Positions 1 to 5,934 of a DNA stretch of 10,744 bases are shown here, piece after piece. The notes beneath the pieces were generated by a model. The model worked only from the letters and a program-made list of their open reading frames with translations, was not told the origin of the DNA and did not search any database. The first letter of the stretch is position 1; each line of letters begins with the position of its first letter. The position numbers were made by a program, and so were the translations under genes. This DNA comes from JAZQLP01 sp045542755 (GTDB lineage: Bacteria; Bacillota; Clostridia; Oscillospirales; UBA644), in the NCBI GenBank assembly GCA_045542755.1, contig JAZQLP010000002.1, forward strand, positions 1-10,744, given 5' to 3'.

Positions 1-481
1 CTTTCAGAGGAACGAAGGTCATAACTCCGGCCTCAAGGTCAACGTTTATATCACTGTCGGCAATGGCGGGAATATATACCTTCTTACCATCAGCCATAGT
101 GATCTCGTACACGTCGTTAGCGCCGGTCTGAAGAATATCCGTCACCTTGCCGTAGGACTCCCCTGTCTGGGCATTTTTTGCCTCAAGCCCCATAAGGTCG
201 TCCCAGAAATAGGTACCCTCTTCAAGCTCGAAATCCTCCTTATCAACAAAGATAACCTTGTTGCGAAGCTTTTCGGCGTCTTCGGGAGTATCTACGCCCT
301 CAATTTTCATAAGAACGCAGGATTTCTGTATACGGGCATTAAGTACGTTACGCTTCTGTCCGTCTATCCAGATCTCCTCAAAATAAAGAAGATCCTCAGG
401 GCTGTCAGACCAAGGCTGAACCTTGACTTCGCCCTTTATGCCGTGAATATTTACTATTTTTCCGGTTTGTATGAGTTCCAT
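1..481 (-). CDS. rimM: 16S rRNA processing protein RimM (C-terminus cut by window edge)
   Basis: RimM binds ribosomal protein S19 and helps mature the head of the 30S subunit. Translating the minus strand from the ATG at 479-481 gives 160 residues with no stop before the edge; the family is about 165-175 residues, so only the last few are missing. The N-terminal RimM barrel (about residues 4-85) begins with TGKIVNIHGIKGEVKV, the family signature. The PRC-barrel (about 90-160) carries the typical QTGANDVYEI and a YIPAI strand. An in-frame TGA 18 bases upstream of the ATG leaves no plausible earlier start. No Shine-Dalgarno site is visible; the bases before the ATG are U-rich and follow a hairpin at 501-542. 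It is the last visible gene of the ylxM-ffh-rpsP-khpA-rimM operon; trmD and rplS usually follow. The identification is firm; how translation begins is unclear. Confidence 0.96.
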   Translation of the reverse strand, partial: MELIQTGKIVNIHGIKGEVKVQPWSDSPEDLLYFEEIWIDGQKRNVLNARIQKSCVLMKIEGVDTPEDAEKLRNKVIFVDKEDFELEEGTYFWDDLMGLEAKNAQTGESYGKVTDILQTGANDVYEITMADGKKVYIPAIADSDINVDLEAGVMTFVPLK

Positions 482-500
482 ATTTTCAAATAAACAAAAT

Positions 501-542
501 CATCCGCAACGTCGGGGCATATTAACGCCTGACGCGCGGATG
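501..542 (-). promoter_or_regulatory. Intercistronic hairpin with U-rich tail before rimM (possible attenuator)
   Basis: CATCCGC (501-507) pairs with GCGGATG (536-542), and CGTC (510-513) pairs with GACG (531-534). GGGC/GCCT extends the stem towards an eight-base loop. In the direction of transcription (right to left) the stem is followed by ATTTTGTTTATTT, which is U-rich but interrupted. It lies between the khpA stop and the rimM ATG, so it could be a partial terminator, an mRNA processing/stability element, or a structure that controls access to the rimM start. The pairing is seen; the role is inferred. Confidence 0.5.
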
Positions 543-554
543 TCGTATCCTTTA

Positions 555-785
555 TCAGATTATGTCGATGCTGATCTTTTTGCCCTCTTTTGCGGCAGCG
601 ACCTTTGCTATCTGACGGATAGACTTGGCGACACGGCCGTGCTTACCGATAATAAAGCCTTTATCATCGTCTGCAACGGAGAGATTATAAACTATAACGC
701 CGTCCTGTTCACCAACTTCGGTAACGGTAACGGCATCAGGCTCGGAAACCAGCTGTCGAGCTATAAAAAGTATGAAATCTTTCAT
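555..785 (-). CDS. khpA: KH-domain RNA-binding protein KhpA (YlqC family)
   Basis: A 76-residue single type II KH domain, the full usual length for the family. KhpA binds RNA in the cytoplasm, with KhpB (Jag/EloR) as partner in species where it has been studied, and influences cell elongation and division through post-transcriptional control. The RNA-binding GxxG loop is GKHG at residues 47-50, within GFIIGKHGRVAKSIR. The start ATG at 783-785 has a GAAAGGA Shine-Dalgarno site about eight bases upstream. It sits between rpsP and rimM, its standard place in Firmicutes. The 184-base gap separating it from rpsP is unusually long for this operon and is filled by a large stem structure at 861-951. 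Nothing in the protein is atypical. Confidence 0.95.
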   Translation of the reverse strand: MKDFILFIARQLVSEPDAVTVTEVGEQDGVIVYNLSVADDDKGFIIGKHGRVAKSIRQIAKVAAAKEGKKISIDII

Positions 786-860
786 TTTAAATGTCCTTTC
801 CTATCGAAATTTGTTTTTTCGGATAATTGAGTCAAAGAATAGAAAAGAATTAAAGAATCT

Positions 861-951
861 CTACCGCAAAAAGAGCTTGCCGTATCGGAGGTGCATCGGA
901 ATAAACTTCCAATTACCCTCCGATACCAAAGTCTTTTACCGTCCTCGGTAG
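861..951 (-). promoter_or_regulatory. Large nested stem structure between rpsP and khpA
   Basis: Four nested pairings are visible: CTACCG (861-866) with CGGTAG (946-951); AAAAGA (869-874) with TCTTTT (932-937); a perfect ten-base pair GTATCGGAGG (882-891) with CCTCCGATAC (917-926); and GGAA (898-901) with TTCC (907-910). A competing hairpin, TACCG-TCCT-CGGTA (937-950), uses the same bases as the outer stem, so two folds exclude each other. In the transcribed direction the element is followed by a pyrimidine-rich run (about 860-830). No reading frame fits inside. Possible roles are an attenuator, a processing site, a small RNA or a mobile palindromic element; the sequence alone does not decide between them. 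Confidence 0.5.
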
Positions 952-969
952 AAACAACTTTCGGAGAAA

Positions 970-1221
970 TTATTCGGCCTTGGTTACGCCGCTTTCTCTG
1001 AGAAGTCTTTTTACGACATCAGTGGGCTGAGCACCGTTCTTGATCCACTGCTCTGCCTTTTCAGCGTCGATCTTTATCTGGGAGGGTTCGGTGCAGGGAT
1101 TATAAGTACCGATCTCTTCGATAAATCTGCCATCACGGGGATAACGGGAATCCGCAACTACGATTCTGTAGTAGGGAGCCTTCTTAGCACCGATACGGCG
1201 AAGTCTGATTTTTACTGCCAT
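970..1221 (-). CDS. rpsP: 30S ribosomal protein S16
   Basis: S16 is a primary 16S rRNA-binding protein of the small subunit and is needed for 30S assembly. The 83-residue product is the usual bacterial length. It opens with MAVKIRLRRIGAKKAPYYR, which is nearly invariant in the family, followed by VVADSRYPRDGRFIEEIGTYNP, here with the normal DGRFIE signature. The C-terminal part contains the AEKAEQWIKNGAQPTD segment of the S16 fold. The ATG at 1219-1221 has a strong AGAGGTGA Shine-Dalgarno site six bases upstream. It lies 71 bases after ffh and can be transcribed either from the operon promoter near 3100 or from the promoter at 1258-1285. There is no sign of degeneration. Confidence 0.98.
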   Translation of the reverse strand: MAVKIRLRRIGAKKAPYYRIVVADSRYPRDGRFIEEIGTYNPCTEPSQIKIDAEKAEQWIKNGAQPTDVVKRLLRESGVTKAE

Positions 1222-1257
1222 TCTGATTCACCTCTTTCAAAATTTGTGTGTTTGTTT

Positions 1258-1285
1258 ATCATAACAGGTATTTACCCGTTGTAAA
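1258..1285 (-). promoter_or_regulatory. Internal sigma-A promoter for rpsP-khpA-rimM
   Basis: On the minus strand a TTTACA -35 box (1280-1285) is separated by 16 bases from a TATGAT -10 box (1258-1263). A TG lies one base upstream of the -10, giving an extended -10. Each hexamer matches consensus at five of six positions. The predicted start near 1251 gives a leader of about 30 bases with a good ribosome binding site. The promoter starts eight bases after the ffh stop, which would separate ribosomal-protein expression from SRP expression. It also overlaps an imperfect inverted repeat (AACAGGTA-TT-TACCCGTT, 1263-1280). Confidence 0.6.
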
Positions 1286-1292
1286 CGCTAAG

Positions 1293-2636
1293 TTATTTCT
1301 TGTGCTTACGCTTCTTTTTGGTAGCACTCTTTTTGTGGCCTCCCATACCGGGAACCTTTTTCATCATGGTCTTGGTCTGTTCAAAGGATTTGAGGAGTCT
1401 ATTAACGGCCTCAACCGTAGATCCTGAACCCGCAGCAATTCTTTTTTTACGGGAATGGCTTATTATATCAGGGTTCGATCTCTCGGCCGGAGTCATGGAG
1501 AGGATTATGGCCTCCGTCCTTGCCACCTGCTTTTCATCTATCTCAACGCCCTTAAGAGCCGCCTTATTCATACCGGGTATCATTTCCATCATCTTATCGA
1601 GAGGACCCATCTGTTTAAGCTGCTGCATATTGTCAAGGAAGTCGTTAAGATCAAGCTGATTCTTCCGGATCTTTTCTTCAAGCTTTTTGGCTTGAGCCTC
1701 GTCAAAGCTTTTCTCTGCCTTTTCAATAAGGGAGAGCATATCGCCCATACCGAGAATTCGGGAAGCCATTCTATCGGGATGGAAAGGCTCTATATCCCCG
1801 AGTTTTTCACCCGTACCCATAAACTTAATGGGTCTGTCGGTAACGTATTTTACAGAAAGGGCCGCGCCGCCTCTGGTATCACCGTCAGTCTTTGTGAGAA
1901 CACAACCCGTAATTCCCAGAGCTTCGTTAAAGCTTTCGGCTACGTTTACAGCGTCCTGACCGGTCATGGCATCTATTGTAAGGAGTATTTCGTCGGGATC
2001 AACGGCGGATTGAATATCCTTAAGCTCCTGCATAAGGACTTCGTCTATATGAAGACGGCCCGCGGTATCGAGAAATACCATATCATAACCGTGGTCCTTA
2101 GCCTCGGCTATTGCCCTTTTTGCTATATCAACGGGCCTTGTGCCCTCGGGCTGAGTAAAGACGGGAACCCCTATCTTCTCACCCAAAACCTGCAACTGGA
2201 GAATAGCGGCAGGTCTGTATATATCACAAGCAACCAAAAGAGGTCGTCTGTTCATATTCTTAAAGTAAAGAGCCAACTTTGCGCAATGGGTGGTTTTACC
2301 CGCACCCTGAAGACCGCAAAGCATTATTACCGTGGGGGGCTTTGACGCCATTTTAATACGGTCGTTTTTGCCACCCATCATAGCGGTGAGTTCTTCGTTT
2401 ACTATCTTAATTACCTGCTGAGCAGGGGTAAGACTTTCAAGCACCGCTTCGCCGAGAGCTTTTTCACTGACCTTGGCAACGAATTCCTTAACTACTTTAT
2501 AGTTAACGTCCGCACCCAAAAGCGCTATGCGTATCTCACGCATAACCTCTTTTATATCGGGTTCAGTGAGTTTGCCCTTTGACTTAAGGCGCTTAAATAT
2601 TGAATTGAGCTTATCCGAAAGGCTTTCAAACGCCAT
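1293..2636 (-). CDS. ffh: Signal recognition particle GTPase Ffh (SRP54)
   Basis: Ffh binds the 4.5S/6S RNA and signal sequences of nascent membrane and secreted proteins, and docks with FtsY to deliver ribosomes to the Sec translocon. The 447 residues are the normal length. Domain order: N helical bundle (about 1-90), G GTPase domain (about 100-295) and M domain (about 325-435). The GTPase motifs are GLQGAGKT (108-115), DIYRPAA (138-144), DTAGR (190-194) and TKTD (248-251), followed by DGDTRGGAAL. The M domain is rich in methionine (PGMNKAA, SRKKRIAAGSGS, KVPGMGG) and ends in a strongly basic tail (residues 435-447). The ATG at 2634-2636 has AGGAG seven bases upstream. That site overlaps the ylxM stop codon, which suggests translational coupling. 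Confidence 0.98.
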   Translation of the reverse strand: MAFESLSDKLNSIFKRLKSKGKLTEPDIKEVMREIRIALLGADVNYKVVKEFVAKVSEKALGEAVLESLTPAQQVIKIVNEELTAMMGGKNDRIKMASKPPTVIMLCGLQGAGKTTHCAKLALYFKNMNRRPLLVACDIYRPAAILQLQVLGEKIGVPVFTQPEGTRPVDIAKRAIAEAKDHGYDMVFLDTAGRLHIDEVLMQELKDIQSAVDPDEILLTIDAMTGQDAVNVAESFNEALGITGCVLTKTDGDTRGGAALSVKYVTDRPIKFMGTGEKLGDIEPFHPDRMASRILGMGDMLSLIEKAEKSFDEAQAKKLEEKIRKNQLDLNDFLDNMQQLKQMGPLDKMMEMIPGMNKAALKGVEIDEKQVARTEAIILSMTPAERSNPDIISHSRKKRIAAGSGSTVEAVNRLLKSFEQTKTMMKKVPGMGGHKKSATKKKRKHKK

Positions 2637-2646
2637 ATCGTAACTC

Positions 2647-3024
2647 CTAATCGACTATCTTCTTAAATGTTTCTATCATTTCGTCAAGCTGCTTTATAAG
2701 ATCGGCAGGGAAAAACTTGGTCTTTGCATATTCTCTCAGCTCTATAGCGGAAGCATAAGCAGAGGAAATGCCGTCCTTTATCTCGCTGAACTTATCAACG
2801 TGATGTAGACGCTCTTCCATTTCTATAAGCTGCTTTTCGCCGCGTCTGATATTATCCCATACGCCCTGACGGGTTATACCGGTCTGTTCGGATATTTCAG
2901 AGAGGGTGAAGTCCTCCTGGAAATACAGATCCATCGCAGTATACTGTTTGTCAGTGAGCATTTTGCCGTAACAGTCAAGAAGCAGCGCGATCCTTGCTCT
3001 GTCGTTTCCTGAAGAAGTATCCAT
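2647..3024 (-). CDS. ylxM: YlxM family helix-turn-helix protein, SRP-associated
   Basis: A 125-residue member of the YlxM/p13 family, small helical proteins resembling sigma factor region 4. They are encoded beside ffh in Firmicutes and, where studied, bind SRP RNA or modulate SRP GTPase activity. The core reads LLLDCYGKMLTDKQ, then DLYFQEDFTLSEISEQTGITRQGV (about residues 32-55), a typical helix-turn-helix; the rest is predicted helix. I chose the ATG at 3022-3024 because GGAGA lies about eight bases upstream and the family usually begins just before the RIALLLDCY segment. An upstream ATG at 3081 would add 19 unrelated residues, but it coincides with the predicted transcription start of the promoter at 3088-3115. 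It is the first gene of the operon, ten bases from ffh. Confidence 0.93.
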   Translation of the reverse strand: MDTSSGNDRARIALLLDCYGKMLTDKQYTAMDLYFQEDFTLSEISEQTGITRQGVWDNIRRGEKQLIEMEERLHHVDKFSEIKDGISSAYASAIELREYAKTKFFPADLIKQLDEMIETFKKIVD

Positions 3025-3087
3025 TTTTCTTCTCTCCGTTCTATCGTAATTTTGCCCGTGTAAAGTTGAACATCTTGACACACAAAT

Positions 3088-3115
3088 ATTATATCATAAA
3101 AATGCCGTTTGTCAA
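3088..3115 (-). promoter_or_regulatory. Main sigma-A promoter of the ylxM-ffh-rpsP-khpA-rimM operon
   Basis: Minus strand: perfect TTGACA (3110-3115), a 16-base spacer, then perfect TATAAT (3088-3093) preceded by TGA, an extended -10. The predicted start is near 3081, leaving a 5' leader of about 57 bases before the ylxM ATG. A second TTGACA on the opposite strand (3075-3080) forms a CTTGACA/TGTCAAG inverted repeat around the -10 region. Confidence 0.85.
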
Positions 3116-3188
3116 GAGGAAAAGCATTAAATTCATAAATGTTTCAAATATTCACCCTGTCAATTCGCTTTTCTGTTATTTTTACAAA

Positions 3189-3202
3189 ACTTTGTACAAA
3201 GT
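3189..3202. promoter_or_regulatory. Perfect 14-bp palindrome, candidate operator
   Basis: ACTTTGTACAAAGT is identical to its own reverse complement over all 14 bases. It lies in the otherwise gene-free divergent region (3025-3307), about 106 bases before the ATG of the fused synthetase gene and about 75 bases behind the operon promoter of ylxM. Related TTACAA words flank it at 3182-3187 and 3204-3209. No T-run follows, so it is not a terminator. This would fit a dimeric repressor or activator site; the regulator is unknown. Confidence 0.4.
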
Positions 3203-3263
3203 GTTACAAGTTTTCCACTTTAATCTAAACGGTGCATTTTGTCACATTTTATACATATTTTCC

Positions 3264-3272
3264 TGATAAAAT
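3264..3272 (+). promoter_or_regulatory. Possible extended -10 promoter for the fused synthetase gene
   Basis: TGATAAAAT (3264-3272) fits an extended -10 (TGn plus TAAAAT). The nearest -35-like word, TTGTCA at 3239-3244, is 22 bases away, too far to pair normally. The predicted start near 3279 gives a leader of about 29 bases containing GGAGG at 3294-3298. This is a weak call; the rest of 3117-3263 shows only the palindrome at 3189-3202. Confidence 0.3.
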
Positions 3273-3307
3273 ACTCCGGTATCGATAAACTACGGAGGTT
3301 TCCGCTA

Positions 3308-5830
3308 ATGAAAATTGCGTTTTCAACGCTGGCCTGTCCCGAGTATAGCTGGGCAGACATATATTCCATGGCAAAAGATACCGATTTTGACGGTATTGAA
3401 ATAAGAGGTTTGGGTAACGATATCTTTGCAGTAAAGACTCCCCCCTTCTCTGACAAAAAGATAGATGAGACAATAGCTACTTTGAAAAAGCTTCATCTGG
3501 AGATTCCCTGCCTTTCAACAGGATGTCCTCTTAAGGACTTTGACAAAATAGAAGAAAATCTCGACGAAATAAAGCAGTACGTTGAGCTTGCGAAAAAGCT
3601 CGGTACCCCTTATATAAGAATACTTGCAGATAAAGAACCCATGCCTATGGGCGAAATAGACGACGATAAGATGGTGGAAGTCCTCAAAGAGGCGGCTAAA
3701 TTCGTCGAAGGTACCACCGTTATGCTGCTGGTTGAAACCAACGGCGTGTACTCCGATACCGCAAGACTTGCAAGATTGCTTGACAGCGTAAACAGCAGAA
3801 ACGTGGCTGCACTTTGGGATATGCATCACCCCTACAGATATGGGTATGAAGCGCCCAAGACTACCATCAGAAACATTGAAAAATACATAAAATACGTTCA
3901 CGTTAAAGACTCCATAATGGTAGACGGCAAATGCGAATACCGTATGATGGGCGAAGGCGACCTCCCCATAAAGGAAATGCTTGACTGTCTGCGTCAGATA
4001 GGCTATATCGGATACGTATCCCTTGAATGGGTAAAGAGATGGGCAAGTCACCTCAGCGATGCAGGTATCGTCTTCCCTCAGTTCGTACACTACATGTCCG
4101 CCTACAGAAGAAAGCACAAGCACACTCTTCAGGAAGACAGTCGCGGTACGGGAAGCTACATATGGCCTAAAGAAAGACTTATAGATTATACATTTTCCGA
4201 AGTTCTTGACAGAATATGCGAAGAGTTTCCCAGCCAGTACGCTTTCAGATACACGGAGCTTGACTATACAAGAACCTACCCTGAGTTCAGAAACGACGTT
4301 GACACCTTTGCCCGCGCTCTTCTTGCCATGGGCGTTAAAAAAGGCGACCACGTAGCCATTTGGGCAACAAACGTTCCCCAGTGGTACATAACCTTCTGGG
4401 CTACCGTAAAAATAGGCGCCGTACTCGTTACCGTTAACACCGCGTACAAAGTACACGAGGCTGAATATCTTCTCCGCCAGTCGGATACCCATACTCTGGT
4501 AATGACCGACGGATATAAGGATTCCGACTACGTTGGCATCATTAAGCAGCTTTGCCCCGAAACAGAAACCTCTGCTCCCGGCAACCTCTCTCTTGCAAAG
4601 TTCCCCAGACTTAAGAATATAATTACCATAGAAAGCAGTCAGGCGGGATGCTACACATGGAACGAGGCTATGGCTCTGGCATCAAAGGTTCCCGTTGAAG
4701 CCGTATATGAAATAGCCGCATCCGTTAAAAAGGACGACGTGTGCAACATTCAGTACACTTCGGGCACTACCGGATTCCCCAAGGGCGTTATGCTCACCCA
4801 TTACAACGTAGTTAACAACGGTAAGGCCATCGGCGACGGTATGGACCTCTCCACCGCAGACAAGATGATGATTCAGGTACCCATGTTCCATTGCTTCGGT
4901 ATGGTACTTGCAATGACGGCATCTATGACTCACGGCGCCACCATGTGCCCCATAACTGCATTCTCTCCCCGCAAGGGTCTTGCATGCATAAACAGCGAAA
5001 GAATAACTGCATTCCACGGCGTTCCCACAATGTTTATAGCTATGCTTGGCCATGATGATTTCGAAAAGACGGACTTTTCAAGCATGCGAACCGGCATAAT
5101 GGCTGGAAGCCCCTGCCCCATTAAGGTAATGCAGGAAGTCGTAGACAAGATGAACATGAAAGAAATAACCATTGTTTACGGCCAGACAGAAGCATCCCCC
5201 GGTTGCACCATGTCAAAGACTACGGACACCATTGAACAGAGAGTTAACACCGTAGGTAAAGCCATGTTCGGCGTTGAATGTCGCATAGTTGACCCCGAAA
5301 CAAACGAACCCCTTCCCGATAACGTAGACGGTGAGTTCGTGGCAAGAGGCTATAATATAATGAAGGGCTACTACAAGATGCCCACCGCAACTGCGGCTGT
5401 TATCGACAGCGAGGGTTGGCTCCACACAGGCGACCTTGCAAGAAGAATAGACGGCGGATTCTATAAGATCACCGGCCGTATTAAGGATATGATTATCCGC
5501 GGCGGCGAAAACATTTACCCCAAGGAGATAGAGGACTTCCTCTACACTCACCCCAAGGTAAAGGACGTTCAGGTCATTGGCGTTCCCGACAAGCAGTACG
5601 GTGAAGAAATCATGGCATGCGTTATCCCCGTTGAAGGAGAAGCCATTACCGAAGAAGAACTCCGCGAATTCTGTGTAAAGAACATTGCAAAACACAAGGT
5701 TCCCAGATACTTTGACTTCGTGGCAGGATTCCCCATGAACGCTGCCGGAAAAATTCTCAAGTACAAAATGAGAGAACAAGCAGTAGAAAAGCTTAATCTC
5801 CAGGCGGCAAGTAAAATAGTGACTGCGTAA
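3308..5830 (+). CDS. Fusion: sugar-phosphate isomerase/epimerase-like TIM barrel plus acyl-CoA synthetase (AMP-binding)
   Basis: An 840-residue cytoplasmic protein with two complete enzyme domains. Residues 1-265 are an AP-endonuclease-2/xylose-isomerase-like TIM barrel. Its likely metal ligands are E143 (LLVETNG), D171 (LWDMHHP), H198 (YVHVKD) and E240 (VSLEW), as in IolE- or hydroxypyruvate-isomerase-like families. After a linker of about 25 residues, residues 290-840 form a class I adenylate-forming ligase, closest by eye to medium-chain acyl-CoA synthetases (FadK/ACSF2 type). It has TSGTTGFPKG (484-493), YGQTE (624-628), HTGDL (706-710), GRIKDMIIRGGENIYPKEIE (723-742) and catalytic K815 in NAAGKILKYK. 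The ligase should join a carboxylate to CoA via an acyl-AMP. The ATG at 3308 has GGAGG nine bases upstream. No internal ribosome site or start codon lies at the junction, so it is one protein. It is a single-gene unit ending in the terminator at 5840-5871. Both substrates are unknown. Confidence 0.9.
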   Translation: MKIAFSTLACPEYSWADIYSMAKDTDFDGIEIRGLGNDIFAVKTPPFSDKKIDETIATLKKLHLEIPCLSTGCPLKDFDKIEENLDEIKQYVELAKKLGTPYIRILADKEPMPMGEIDDDKMVEVLKEAAKFVEGTTVMLLVETNGVYSDTARLARLLDSVNSRNVAALWDMHHPYRYGYEAPKTTIRNIEKYIKYVHVKDSIMVDGKCEYRMMGEGDLPIKEMLDCLRQIGYIGYVSLEWVKRWASHLSDAGIVFPQFVHYMSAYRRKHKHTLQEDSRGTGSYIWPKERLIDYTFSEVLDRICEEFPSQYAFRYTELDYTRTYPEFRNDVDTFARALLAMGVKKGDHVAIWATNVPQWYITFWATVKIGAVLVTVNTAYKVHEAEYLLRQSDTHTLVMTDGYKDSDYVGIIKQLCPETETSAPGNLSLAKFPRLKNIITIESSQAGCYTWNEAMALASKVPVEAVYEIAASVKKDDVCNIQYTSGTTGFPKGVMLTHYNVVNNGKAIGDGMDLSTADKMMIQVPMFHCFGMVLAMTASMTHGATMCPITAFSPRKGLACINSERITAFHGVPTMFIAMLGHDDFEKTDFSSMRTGIMAGSPCPIKVMQEVVDKMNMKEITIVYGQTEASPGCTMSKTTDTIEQRVNTVGKAMFGVECRIVDPETNEPLPDNVDGEFVARGYNIMKGYYKMPTATAAVIDSEGWLHTGDLARRIDGGFYKITGRIKDMIIRGGENIYPKEIEDFLYTHPKVKDVQVIGVPDKQYGEEIMACVIPVEGEAITEEELREFCVKNIAKHKVPRYFDFVAGFPMNAAGKILKYKMREQAVEKLNLQAASKIVTA

Positions 5831-5839
5831 GAAATATTG

Positions 5840-5871
5840 AGAAGAGTCTTGAAAAAGGCTCTTCTTTTTTT
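5840..5871 (+). terminator. Intrinsic terminator after the fused synthetase gene
   Basis: AGAAGAGTC (5840-5848) pairs with GGCTCTTCT (5857-5865) around an eight-base loop, with one G-T wobble, and is followed by a run of seven T (5865-5871). It lies ten bases after the stop codon and separates this gene from the flippase gene downstream. Confidence 0.9.
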
Positions 5872-5934
5872 GTAATTTTACCTTGCGACAACCGCATATT
5901 TATATAGTGATATTTATGAAAGCAAAGGTAAATT

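Noticed and set aside
1263..1280. Inverted repeat AACAGGTA/TACCCGTT as an ffh terminator
   Set aside because: The stem has a mismatch and is not followed by a T run; it is better explained as part of a promoter.
1455..2345. Open frame of 296 codons on the plus strand
   Set aside because: It lies wholly antisense to ffh, whose GTPase motifs are unmistakable, and its translation shows no family resemblance.
3025..3081. Longer ylxM start at 3081
   Set aside because: That ATG coincides with the predicted transcription start and has no ribosome site; the ATG at 3024 has GGAGA and matches family length.
3239..3307. Upstream extension of the fused gene starting at 3239
   Set aside because: It would add 23 residues unlike the barrel start, and the GGAGG at 3294-3298 clearly serves the ATG at 3308.
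3515..4492. Open frame of 325 codons on the minus strand
   Set aside because: It is antisense to the fused isomerase/ligase gene; the coding signal belongs to the plus strand, and the antisense frame stays open because of codon bias.
5213..5779. Open frame of 188 codons on the minus strand
   Set aside because: It is antisense to the ligase domain, which carries all catalytic motifs in the plus frame.
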